The position numbers and the translations under genes were made by a program. The notes below the pieces were generated by a model that was not told where the DNA came from, did no database searches, and saw nothing but the letters and a program-made list of their open reading frames with translations. Below, one piece after another: positions 34,024-44,882 of a stretch of DNA of 64,000 nt. The stretch is from Micractinium sp. NFX-FRZ (taxonomy: Eukaryota; Chlorophyta; Trebouxiophyceae; Chlorellales; Chlorellaceae): the NCBI GenBank assembly GCA_029339195.1, contig JAPTJF010000048.1, positions 124,001-188,000 on the forward strand. The letters are read 5' to 3'. Numbering within the stretch: position 1 is the first letter of the stretch; every line of letters starts with the position of its first letter.

Positions 34024-37000
34024 TCAGACGGGGGACCCGGTGCCCTCGCTGACCGTCACCTTGCGGCCGGGGCTGCCCTTGTTCTGCACGCAGGGAGGGC
34101 ACACGGGCAGGCGGAATCGGTGCAGGCATTGGCGGCACCAAGTCCACTCACGCTGCGACCCCGGCCGGGCTCGTCGCGGTGGCATCAAAAGGAGCAGCGG
34201 CAACGCGGGGTGTGCAGTGGCGGCAGTGGCACCGGCAGCGGCGTCAGCGGCCAAGTCAAATGTGAGCGCAGTGCGGAGAGCAGCAGCTGCGCCAGCCCCG
34301 CGGCCTGGCAGGTGCGGCCTGCCGGCTGAGCAAGGGAGCGGCTGCCCACCTGGCGTCCGCCCACCTCCTGCGCCAGCGCCTCGATTGCGTCGCTGGGGGA
34401 GGGGCTCAGGCCCACTGCTGGCTCCTTGGGTGTCTCCTTCATGGTGTCCTGGACATGGATGGGGGTAACACAGGGTACAAGGTTGTGCAGTGCCAATCAC
34501 GGAGTTGATAGGCAGGCCCGCAGCCGGCTCCTTGGGTGTCTCCCTCATGGTGTCCTGCACATATGGATGGGAGTTAACAGGGGTGACATGGGGTGCACAT
34601 GGGGTTGACGTGGGTAACGTAGGGTACAAGGCTGTGTAGTGCCGTGCCGATTGAGGGGTTGATAGGCAGGCCCATGGGTCCGCTAACAAGGGTTTGAAGT
34701 GGGGCCCTGCGGGCGGCGCTGTGCCTGGCGTGGCGTCAGGGCGCCGCGCAGAGAGCCTCCGCTGCCGGCAGGCGCTGCATGCTGCGCGCTGCTGACTGGC
34801 CTGGAGCTTGGCTGGGATCCCGCCGCCCGCCGGGCCCCCCAGCCAGCCACCAAACACTCAACCCAGCCAACCACTCAACCACCAAGAAACACCCACCCTT
34901 CCCTCCCTCCTGCCCACCCACCCAATCCACGCACTCACCAAGAAACAAGGCTCCCTCCTTCCTGCCCACCCACCCGCTCCACCACTCACCCAGTCGGAGC
35001 AGTAGAAGAGGTGTAAGGGAACGGCCAGGATGGCGCCGGAGAAGGGGCCCACACTGCGGGGGCCGGGGGTGCAGGTCAGCGCACGGTCTAGGGGCAAACA
35101 GGGTGTGAAGCCTCATCAATGGGACGCGCATCAATGGCAGTGCCTGGTGCAATGCCAGGGACAGGAGGGCAGGGCAGGAGGGTGCAGCGGCTGGATGCAT
35201 GGGCCACCGCAGACTTAGGCAGGCACGGCCATGTCAGACTGGCGCGGGCATATCTGCACCCTTGCCCTCCGTCCAGCCACCCTCTTCGCCCAGCAGCTCC
35301 GCCGACCCTGCCGTGGCCTTGCCTCCCATTCAATGTAAGCAGGGGCTCATCCCCCCCTCCGTCACTCCGCCCCCGCTCTCAAGTCACCGCCAGTTGAGGG
35401 GGCTCACATGAAGATCCAAAAGTTGCCGGGCCAGGTGCCAGACACAATGGCGGGTCCCAGGCTGCGGGCGGGGTTGATGGAGCAGCCGTCGATGGGCAGC
35501 AGCACTGCAGGCAGGGCGGGGGGGCAGGGCAGGGCAGGGTAGGGTGCACAGGCGGCAGTGGGCGGCAGCACTGGAGGCGGCCGACTGTGGTGCTTACGCG
35601 CTTCTCAATACGCAGGTGGCGGTGGGGGCAGCGGCACTGCAGGCAGCGGCGGGCGGGGGGCAGGCCCCCCTGAAGCGCAGGCACGACTGCCAGGCATCTG
35701 CAGCCCTCGGAGCCCCGCCAAGGAACGCACCCGCGTGTGCGCAAAATACAGCAAACCCAATCGCAATGGGCGCCTGCGCCTTGACCGTTGACTTCTTGTT
35801 CACGGCAGTCTCCAGCACCACGCTCACCTAACCAAGGGGGGACATGAGGGGTGGTACCACCGGTGGGTGGGTGGGCGGGGTGGCGGGGGGCAGAACAGGC
35901 AGGACGGGATGGAGGAGGACATGGATGGCAAGTGCGGGGCGCACTCTTATCCTATTCTTGCTCCCTCCCCTCTTGCCCTTCCAGATCAGTCTCTCGGTTG
36001 TAAGCAGTGCACCCCGAAAAGCTTCCTTTGCCCTCCCCTGGAACGCCCTGTCAGGGAGTTCCAAGCAGTGCCTCCAAGCCCGACCCCTCACCAGCACAAA
36101 CGTCATCACGATTTCACCTGCAGGGCAAGGCATGCAAGCAGGTTGGGCCCTCGCTTGACACAAAGTGCATTGGTTGCTGGGTGCCAGCGTGCCGGTACCA
36201 GTGCTGCGCGCATGGCCACTTGCCGCCGCTGCACCCTGCCCCGCCCACGGGGCGGGGGATTGCCACCTCGGCTCACGCCCCCCCGGCAACCTTACCGGTC
36301 GCCATTGACAAACTGTGAACTGTATCGCCTGGCAGATACAGTTCATGCTGACCCTAAATGCTAAAGCACTTGACGGATGGCATGCATGCATGCAGGCAGA
36401 CTTTTTAGACTCATCGCCCGGCCTCACCCATGATTGCGTTGCCCGTGCTGACGCCCGGGGCGGGGGAGTTGCTGCCCAGGGCTGAGGTGTCGCCGTCTGG
36501 GATGGTGGCAAACAGGAAGGAGGAGCCCAGGATGGCGCCCACCAGCTGCAGATGGGGGGTGGGGGGGTGGGGGGGGATGGGGGGCACGCAGACCAGCACG
36601 ACCTTGTAAGAGGGGCAAGGGTGCCGGGGCGTGTTGGCTGAAGAGGAAAAAGAAGGGAGGGGCCCAGGAAGGCGCCCGCCAGCTGCCGGGGGGGGACGAG
36701 GCGAGCAGACACAGGAGGAGCAGGGGTCGTGTCAGTCGAAGAGAAGCAGAGGATGGGAGGGGCCCAACACGGAGTTGACCAGCTGCCGGTCACGGGCTGG
36801 CGAGCACATGCTGGCGTTATGGCAGTCCAGGAGGCCGCCGGAGGGGGGTCGGTGGGGAGAGGAAGCCTGGCGGCCCGAAATGTTCACAGGCAGCCGGTGT
36901 CGCTCACAGACGCTGGCATGCCGCTCCCCGGAGTTCCGCACCGGGCCCCTCAATTGCCCGCACTAATGCGTTCCCTGAGGCTTGCCTGAGCAAGCATGTT

Positions 37001-38568
37001 GGCAGCCGCCTGGGCGGGGCCCAGGGCGCCCACCAGTGCCAGCCCCAGAGTGACGGCGGGGTTCATCTGCCCGCCAGACAGGTGGGAGGTGGCGTAGGCC
37101 AGCACTGCGCGGCGAGGGGGAGGAGGGAGGGGAGTTTGTGAGTATGTCTGCGTATGTGTGTGGTTGAGGATGTGGGAGGGGCGTGGAGGCGGGACGAGGT
37201 TGCCTCCAAGATGCGCGGGTTGAGCACATGCGAGAGGGAGAGCGCGCCTTGGGGGGGGGGGGGGGCCTGCCACGAGGCGCACGAGGTGGGGGGTTGCAAA
37301 GGGTTGTGTGCGCGCGTGTGTGTGTAAACTAGTATTGTGTATGTGTGTGAGAGGGCTGGCGTTGTACTGCGCATGGACAGGGGCGGGCCAGCCCCAATCA
37401 CACAGCTGCACAGCAGCTGCCACCCAACCGCCACACATACATTGTGTGTGGACAGCGGTGCAGCCGACCAGACCAGCCACCATGGCACCCACCCACCCAC
37501 CTGTGATGGCGAGGCCAAAAGCGAGTGCCGTAATGACGCCCCACCTGGGCAGGGGGCAAGGGAGGGAGGGGGGAGGGCGGCATGCGTGGGTGCAGCGGCG
37601 CGGTGGGGCGGCCAGTCGAGTTGCCCTGAGCGGGAGGGCGGGGGGAGGCCCCAGCCAAGACGAGCCAAGCCATGACAGGCCAGGCCACTGGCAGGCCGTG
37701 CCAGGCCGAGCCGAGCCAAGGGGTGAGCAAATCGCCAAGGGGACGTGGCGCTGCTCCACTTGTGTGGCGTGCCGGCCTAGGTGCAACAACAAAGCGAAAC
37801 AATAGGTCCCGGCAGGACCCGCATCTGGCACAGGCGCGCCAGGCAGAGACGCCAGCTAGCCAGCCGGGCGCGACAGCCAGGCGGCGCTCACGGGGGCGGG
37901 GTGGTGAGGTGGGCAGGCACGACGGTGGAAGCATTCCAACCTCCGAATGGCGGACAGTTGCCTTTTTGCTGGCGCGGCAGCTGGAGGCGCAAGCAAGTGT
38001 GCCACAACAGCCAGGCGGCGCTCACGAGGGCAGGATGGTGAGGTTGTCCAGCATGAGGGTGGAAGGGTCCAGCCCAGTCACGGTGGAGGAGCGCGGGGTG
38101 GAGGCCAGGGTGAAACCTCCGGGGGGGGCTTGCAGGGAGCTGAAGGTCGTGGCTGCTCCAGTGCCAATGTAGCTGCAGAGGCAGGGGCGGGCGGTGGGCG
38201 GGATGGGCGGGCGGGAGGGGCGGGCGGGGCGGCGCACAGCGCCCGCCCGCCCGCCTGCCTTGCTGCCGCCTGCCCTCCTGCGCCCTCGGACAGCCACCAC
38301 GGGCCCGCTGGTGACCAGACAGGGCAGTCCAAGGATGTGGCCGCGCCAGGAGAGCCCCTGCCCCCCGGCCACCCAGACGCCTACTACTGGGTGCCGCCCC
38401 TTCCTGTCCCGCTTCTGTTCACCCCATTGCGCCCTCGAACAGCCCACGGCAGCCCCACTAGTGACCACGCAGCGCGGTCCGAGGGAGGCTGGAGCACCCC
38501 GCTCACACAAACAAAGCCGTCGCCATGCATTCTGCCACTGCCGCCTTGAGGCTCACACGAATCGCCAT
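34024..38568 (-). CDS. Aquaporin (MIP family channel)
   Basis: Major intrinsic protein forming a water or small-solute channel in a membrane. Eleven exons: 38507-38568, 38026-38172, 37501-37544, 36986-37104, 36428-36545, 36092-36117, 35731-35827, 35408-35504, 34990-35053, 34350-34448 and 34024-34083; 310 residues. Both pore motifs are present: SGGQMNPAVT (NPA at 99-101) and CSINPARSLGPAI (NPA at 215-217). Helix signatures include AVAECMATALFVYIGTGAAT, ALAFGLAITVLAYATSHLSG, GEIVMTFVLVSVVLETAV and WIFIVGPFSGAILA. The C-terminal tail is hydrophilic and may be phosphorylated. Exon 6 is a 26-nt microexon, and the intron after exon 4 has a GC donor (CAG|GCAAGC). The subfamily was not resolved; the overall pattern is closer to plant PIP/TIP water channels than to GlpF types. 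Confidence 0.94.
34420..34680 (-). repeat. 106-bp duplication at aquaporin exon 10 start
   Basis: The start and acceptor of exon 10 (ctccttgggtgtctcc and catggtgtcctg) are repeated 106 bp upstream at 34526-34570. A further partial unit (ttgataggcaggccc) recurs near 34659. The copy encodes DTMRETPKEPA in place of DTMKETPKEPA. Confidence 0.92.
36663..36790 (-). repeat. Two copies of aquaporin exon 5 start
   Basis: The exon 5 start near 36526-36549 (LVGAILGSSFLF) recurs at about 36663 (LAGAFLGPSLLF) and 36762 (LVNSVLGPS), offsets about 137 and 99 bp. Each keeps the CAG acceptor context. Confidence 0.87.
37251..37265 (+). repeat. Run of 15 G in aquaporin intron
   Basis: A 15-base G homopolymer in the intron between exons 3 and 4. 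Its length is likely to be unreliable in sequencing and it may form G-quadruplex structure. Confidence 0.8.
37877..37935 (-). repeat. Copy of aquaporin exon 2 end and donor
   Basis: ccaggcggcgctcacg and about 40 further bases repeat the exon 2 end at 38011-38065 with several substitutions, offset 134 bp into the downstream intron. Confidence 0.85.
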
Positions 38569-39174
38569 CGTGTAGAGTGGGGCCGGACTAGGGCGCAAAA
38601 CAGGCAGAGCAAAGTGGTGCGGCGGACGGCACTGGCAGTTTGTCACCTCGTGCGCCAGCTCAGACGGTCCCGCGCTTAGGTAAGCGTCCAGTACAACAGC
38701 CTGGCTTTACATCACCATCACGGGCATGCACGGGACAGGAAGATGATAAAACGAAAGGGGGCAGTCTGGGAAAGATAAAGAGCAAAAGGGCTGCGCTGCA
38801 GTGTGGGTACTGTGCTCGAGCCTGCGCACGGCAGGCGCTCGGGCAAGGGAGGCGGGAATGCGTCGTGATGTGGGCTGCCTAGCCTGCTGCAACTGCTCTT
38901 GACAGGGGGCGCTCGCAGCCAGGCCCTGACAGATAGTGGGCTTATGCTTGATGACAGATGGATGTGCTCGAAACCACCGGTACGCCGCAGCAGCCCTGCT
39001 GGCAGTAGGCCCCCCCTGCCCGCCTGCGCGCATCTTTCGTCTAGTACTCCACAGCTGTCGGCCAGCCGTCGGCAGGAGAGCGGCTTCTGCCTGCCCCTGC
39101 CAGTGGAGGATGAGCACCCGGAGGAGGAGGCACCCGTAGCGGCCACAGGCAGACTGCCCTTGAGGGTGCCCTCC
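38569..39174. other. Intergenic stretch, aquaporin to ACB-kelch gene
   Basis: 606 bp with no gene seen. It holds the aquaporin promoter and the ACB-kelch 3' UTR. A minus-strand TGTAA (TTACA near 38706) could be the polyadenylation signal of the latter. Confidence 0.55.
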
Positions 39175-42100
39175 TCAAGGGCCGGAGCCGGAGATGTAGC
39201 CCCAGATGCCGGAGCCCTTCTTCTCACTGGAGCTCAGCCTGCAGGGGCAGTAACAGAGATGGGGTGAAGCAGGGGTTGGTGGGTGGGGAGGCAGTTTGAA
39301 GGTACTGCCTGCCTGCACTTCTGCAACTCCAACAATGGCTACCCCAGGGCGCCGCAAGGCGGTACAGCTGGGTACCGTCTGTCGTCCAGCGCTTCCACCT
39401 GTCCTGCACCCCTGCACCCGGCAGTACTGCACACCTGTACTTCTGCAGCTCCTTCTCCAGCTCCTCCATGCGCTCCAGCTTCTGCTGAGCTTCCGCCAGC
39501 TCCACCTCCAGCCGCATCGCCTTGCCCTGCTCAGCCTCCAGCGCAGCCCGCGCCTCCTCAAGCGACTGCAGCTCGGGAAGAAGTCGTAACACAAAAACAG
39601 TGTGAACATTCATGAACTAGTGTGGACAAGTCGTGAAAATATAGCAGAGTGAACATCCACACTGTGCAGCAGGGGACCCAGGGAAGAGGCGCTGCGCTGC
39701 TCATGCGCAAGCAGCGCAGGCTGGGCGTGCTCCAATGACTGTGTGTCGGGGCAGAGTGGGCGCGCGAGCAAGGTGGCACAGGGCACAGTCAGCAAGCAGG
39801 GCGGCTGCCAAGGGGCAGTTTCAAGCAGCAGGGACGGGCCGCATGGGCAGGAGGTAAGCCTTGTGCAGAGAGCCAGCAGAAGGATGCTTACCCAAGGCCC
39901 TTCGCGCCCTAGCCTGTCGCCACCACCATCCGTCCTCTCTACCCTCCCGCCCGCAAAACTTCTGCCCTGCCCAGCCCTGCCCTGCCCTGCCCGCCTACGC
40001 CCCTGCCTGCCTCACCTTCTCAGCTTCGGCCGCGACCGCCTGCGCCGTCTCCAGCTGGCGCCGCATGATCGCCATCTCATGTGCCACCGCCTCCTTGGCA
40101 GCCGCCGCCTCCCGCTTGGCAGCCTCCAGCTCAGCACACTTCTTCTCATACTCGGCAGCTGCAGCGGCAGCGCTGCTGGCCGCTGCAGTGGCCGCCGCCG
40201 CGGCGGCAGGCTGCGGGTGTGCAGCTGCCGAGGCGGCGGGCTTGGCCGATGGGGGCAGCGGGGCGGCTGCGGCAGGCACCGCCGCTGCGGCCGCCTGCTG
40301 TGGCGCCAGCGCGTGCTGCACGCCCCAGCCCTCTGGGCGGTACACGTGTACCGCGTTGTGGTACCGCCCGTTGTACCCTCCAAACGAGATCATGCAGCCC
40401 GCCATGGGCACCGGCAGCAGGCTGAGCCCCTCGCTGGCAATGGCAGACTCCACGGGCGTGTTGCCCACCAGCGTCCACTGAAGAGGGCAGCGTCACAGAC
40501 GGGAAGGGTCGGGGGGTGGGCCGGTGAGGGGTGCGGCAGGCATGGGCGCGGCAGCAAGAGTTACAGCACCACCTGCGCACAGCTGCCGCCGCACGGCTCC
40601 TTCGCTTGGCCTCTACGCAGCCGCCACCACATCCCACCAACCCCCCAAAGCACCCCCCAACCAGGCAGGCCCCACAGGGCAGTGGGGCAGCAATAGCAAG
40701 CGATAGAAGCGACAGCAAAGAGGCAGCAGCGCACCTGCACGGGGCCGGTGCCCAGGGGCGAGAGGTCGAGTGCGTACATGTCGGCGCAGCCAGAGGTGTT
40801 GTTGCCGCCGCCCACAATGAACCAGGTGTTGCCCAGGATGGACCCCGCGTGGCCTGCAGGACGGAGCGGGGGAACAGAATGTTGCTGTCATGGCATGTGC
40901 TGGTGCCGCCCTCACACACAATGAACCACGTGGGGCTTGAGATGCGGCACTGCGTGGCTCGCCAGGTGAAAGGAGGACCTGGGGTGCTGACTGTGGGGAG
41001 AGGACATGGCGTGCTGACTGTGTTGAGTGGTTAGCACTGAACCACGGCAGCGCTCGCCAGCAGTCTGCCCGTCTGCTACACCCACAGGCCCCTACATGCA
41101 TGCGCCCTCGCACCTGCACGCGGCGGCGGCACGGGCCCCTCGCTCTCCACCTGGCTCCACTCCATGCTGTGCGTGTCCAGCACCCACAGCTCGTTGTTGC
41201 AGTGAGCCACGCTGCCGCCGCCAAACACAAGCATGTAGCGGCCGCGGTACATGGCAGCGGCGTGGGCGGAGCGCGGGCCGGGAACAGGGCCTGCACAGGG
41301 GGCTCAGCAGCGGGAGGGGTGAGGCGCAGTGGGAAGGAGTACGGCACACGCCAGTGAGTACGAGCAGCGTGGGGTTGGATCAACCCAGACCATGCGAGAG
41401 CATGCAGGCAGCCACAACGCAGGCTTGCTCCCCACGCCCCGATGCTAGAGCAGCAGCAGCCACCGTTTGCCACACAGCTGCTTCTGTGCGCATAGCGCAC
41501 CAATGGCCCACTCTGCCGCCACCCTGCCACTGCCCACGCGCGTGCCGCTCGCCTCGGGCCTGCTCCATCCCACCACCTGCCACAATCTTCGGCCCCCGCC
41601 CCCGCCCCCACCCCATGCGCGCACCGCTCGCCTCGGGCCTGCTCCATCCCGCCCCCTGTCACAATCTTTGCCCCCGCCCCCGCCCCCACCCCAAGCGCGC
41701 ACCGCTCGTCTCGGGCCTGCTCCACTGCCAGGTGGCCAGGTCCAGCACCAGCAGCTCCCCCAGCGGCCGCCGCATCACATCCTCCCCGCCAAAGATGTAC
41801 AGCTGGCTGCCCACCAGGCAGCCCTGCAGGGGGGCAGAGGGCGGCAGGGGAAGGCCGGGGTGATGCACTGTGCCCTGCCCACCAAACATACACAGCGCGC
41901 TGCCCGCCACTCGCATTTCGCCAACGCAAACATGCATTTCGCTGAGCCCCGCTCACCGAGTGCCCGCCGCGCGGCCTGGGCACCTCCTCCCCCTCCTCAG
42001 CCGCGCTGCACTCCAGGGTGGTCCAGGTGCCTGCCTTGGTGTCCAGCAGCCGCACCGGCATCTCGGGGAGCGCCTCCTTGGCCTGCAGCTTCAATTGGGT

Positions 42101-44882
42101 GCCAACATTCCTCTTTCAATTATGTCCAGCGGCAAGCAGGCCTCACCAACATCGCCTCCGTGCCCTGCCGCTAGGTCGACAGGCTGGAGAAGCACACACG
42201 CCACGCGGGAGTGGGTGCAAGGGTAGACGCACGTGGAGGCAGGCATGAATAGGACATGACACAGTAAGCACAAGCAGCATCGAGTGAGCACGCAGCAGTT
42301 GCATGGAGGGCCACAACTGCCCCGCAGGCCCTGCCTGCCAGGCTCACCTTCATGTGACCTCCCACCAGCACGACATTGCCCTGCCAGGGCACCGCCACGT
42401 GCCCCGCGATGGCGGGCAGCGTGGGGGGCGGCGGCGGCGCCGCATCGGGCGTGGAGGACGCAGGCAGCGGCGCTCCTGCCGCCGCTTTTGCGCTGCTGGA
42501 GTGTACAAACGCGCGCCAGGTCAGCGTCTCCAGGTTGAGGGCCCAGGTGTCGCTCAAGTAGCGCCCGCCTGCCAGGTGGCAGCAGAGACAGCAGCGGAAG
42601 AGATGAGGGAGGACCACCTTGGCAGGGTACAACAGCAAGCGGGCTGGCCGATATGGGCAAGGGGGCGGGGCTGGCAGTTGCGGCCGCAAGCACCAGCTGG
42701 ATGCAGCACGACGGCATGCTGTTAGCGCGCACACTTTGCTTCACACATGCGCAGGCGGGAAGCAGCGCATGCACGCCATGCGTGCGGGCCAAGGTTGGCG
42801 CACAGCACATCACGAGCCAGCCTGACACTAAGCCAGCACCCACAGAAGCAGCTAGCACCCAGGCGAGACCATCACAGCCCAGCCCAGCACCCAGCACCCA
42901 CCGTAGTTGCCTCCCACGACGTACAGCTCGCTGCCGATCAGGGCGGTGGCGTGCTCATAGCGTGGGGGCGGCCGCTTGTCGCTGCTGATGTAGGGCGACA
43001 CCTGCAGGCAGAGTTGACCCACGGCGCTGAAGGGTTTAAGTTCAACGGAGAAGGATGGAGACGGCTGGCACTTTTGCAGCTCAACTGACGCGTGTAAGGA
43101 GAATGTGTGTTTGGCTCCGTTGGAGTGCCCTGCAGCAACTGCACAAATTGGTAAGATCTGCAAGACGGCCTCGCTCCCACCTTGCTCACTGGAGGCGGTT
43201 CAGCAGTGCACCATGACAGCTCAGCCAACCAGTCCATGTGCCTGGAGCCTTTGCTGTGCCGACCGCCACCCTCCCTCTAAGCTGTGCGCCGTCCAGTACC
43301 GCGCTCGCCTCAGAAGCAAGCAAAGGCCGGCCCGCTTCACTCAGCTGCCCGGGCTCATCACCCGACCTGCCCGCTTGCTGTGCATGCAAGAAATAGCCTG
43401 TCAGCCCTCTTGGCCACCCTCTCACCAACCCAGCCACTTTGGAAACTTGCACGCCTCACAATTCCCTGCCCACTCACCCAGCTGCCCTCCACCACTACCT
43501 CCGCCACCGACCGAGTCTTGGGGGCGGGCGACGGGGGTGGCGGCGCGGCTGCAGCCGCAGCTGGGGCGGCCGCTGCCGCCGGCGTTGCCGTGGGGCTACC
43601 ACCCTCTGCTGGCGACTCATCGCTGGAAGCCGCGCTGCCGTTTGCGGTGGGTGCTGCCGCGTCTGCCTGCGCCGCGCCGGCGTCGGCGGAGCTGCCGGCA
43701 GCAGCAGCGCTGTGCTGGGCCCACCAATCGGGCACCTCCTCCTCTAGCGTGCGAACATACAGCCGCATTGCCTCCACTGCAGCAGGGGGACGCCACGGGA
43801 CCAGCGGGGGGGGCGATGGCCAGTGCAATGAGCCGGGTGAGAACAGCTGACAGTGCTGCCTGACGAGCCCCTCGAACAAGGTCGTGCGTGCGGTGCACAA
43901 ATGCAGTGTTCAGCCTGAACTGGTCTACCCGACGCAGCATGCCCACTGCTTTCCGTGACGCCACCCTGGCGCCGGGCAGCTGCACTCAGCCGTCCATAGT
44001 GATGTTCAGGATGTACCAGCGCACCAGCAGGCCACTGCTGAGTGCAGGCCGCTGCCGGCCAGCAGCCCATCTGCCCCCAGCAGCTGCCGCCCAGCACCCA
44101 TCTGCTGCCAGCTGTCACGCACCCGACGCCATGTCCCCCAGCTGCTTCCAGGACTGCCACTTGGCGTTGTTCACCACAGACCAACCCCAGGGCTTGGGCT
44201 CATTGCAGGGTCCCTGCAGCCAAGTGAAGTAAACCGGGTGGTGGGTGGGCAGCGGGTCAACATGGGGCACTGCACCCACCGTCGCATCTGCTGCGGTGGA
44301 AAGTGAGCGAGGGACCTGGCTTATCTTTGCACAGCCACCACATCATAGTGCCTACCGGCTTGGCACGGACAGCAGCAACCGGCGGGCCGCCGCACGGAAC
44401 AGGCGCGCCTGCCTGCCGCACGCAGCACCCACCACCCGTCCGCCCCACCACCCACCACGGTGGCCTGCTGGTGCAGCGAGTACAGCAGCAGCTTGGACTC
44501 CTCCGACAGGGAGTCACCATCTGCACAGCAGCAGCGACGTGGGGCCAGGGGGCACCAACACAGCAACGCCGTAAGGCACCAGTAACAAGGGGTGTGCCTC
44601 TGCAGGCACCGGTGCGCCGCTGCAAAGTGGCGCCGCGGCCGGCGGTGGGCCAGGGGCCCGCGTCCTGCCAGATCTAGCTCTACGCTCGTCGGGGATCACA
44701 CGCTGCGCCACTCACGGCTGGCAACGTAGCTGCTGGCCTCAGTGAAGCGGTCGGGGTATGGAAGCGTGCACCCCGCTACCTTCGGCGCCTCCTCCTGCGG
44801 GCACATGGATGCGCGTCAGTCGCGGATATGCGGCAGCCAGTCCACTGGGGAAGCAGATCGGGCCGCCCCTCCCTCTCACCAT
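39175..44882 (-). CDS. Acyl-CoA-binding protein with kelch repeats
   Basis: Plant class IV ACBP (ACBP4/5-like): a cytosolic acyl-CoA carrier with a kelch propeller for protein contacts. Exons 44880-44882 (ATG only), 44716-44794, 44456-44520, 44123-44213, 43478-43776, 42902-43001, 42348-42568, 41957-42082, 41703-41823, 41114-41290, 40735-40853, 40016-40477, 39435-39565 and 39175-39238; 685 residues. The ACB domain (about 12-100) has LPYPDRFTEASSYV, SKLLLYSLHQQATVGPCN, EPKPWGWSVVNNAKWQSWK and EAMRLYVRTLEEE. An Ala/Pro-rich linker leads to kelch units (ELYVVGGNYGGRYLSDTWAL, QLYIFGGEDVMRRPLGELLV, YMLVFGGGSVAHCNNELWVL). A C-terminal coiled coil (ELEAAKREAAAAKEA, ARAALEAEQGKAMRLEVEL) ends with GSGIWGYISGSGP. 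The start is least certain; a longer in-frame start at 44960 exists. Confidence 0.93.
41538..41730 (-). repeat. 78/79-bp tandem repeat at ACB-kelch exon 9 end
   Basis: Three units containing ctcgggcctgctcca at 41553, 41632 and 41710. The unit at 41710 is the real exon 9 end and donor; the other two extend into the intron with the same CCCCGCCCCCACCCC spacer. Confidence 0.92.
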
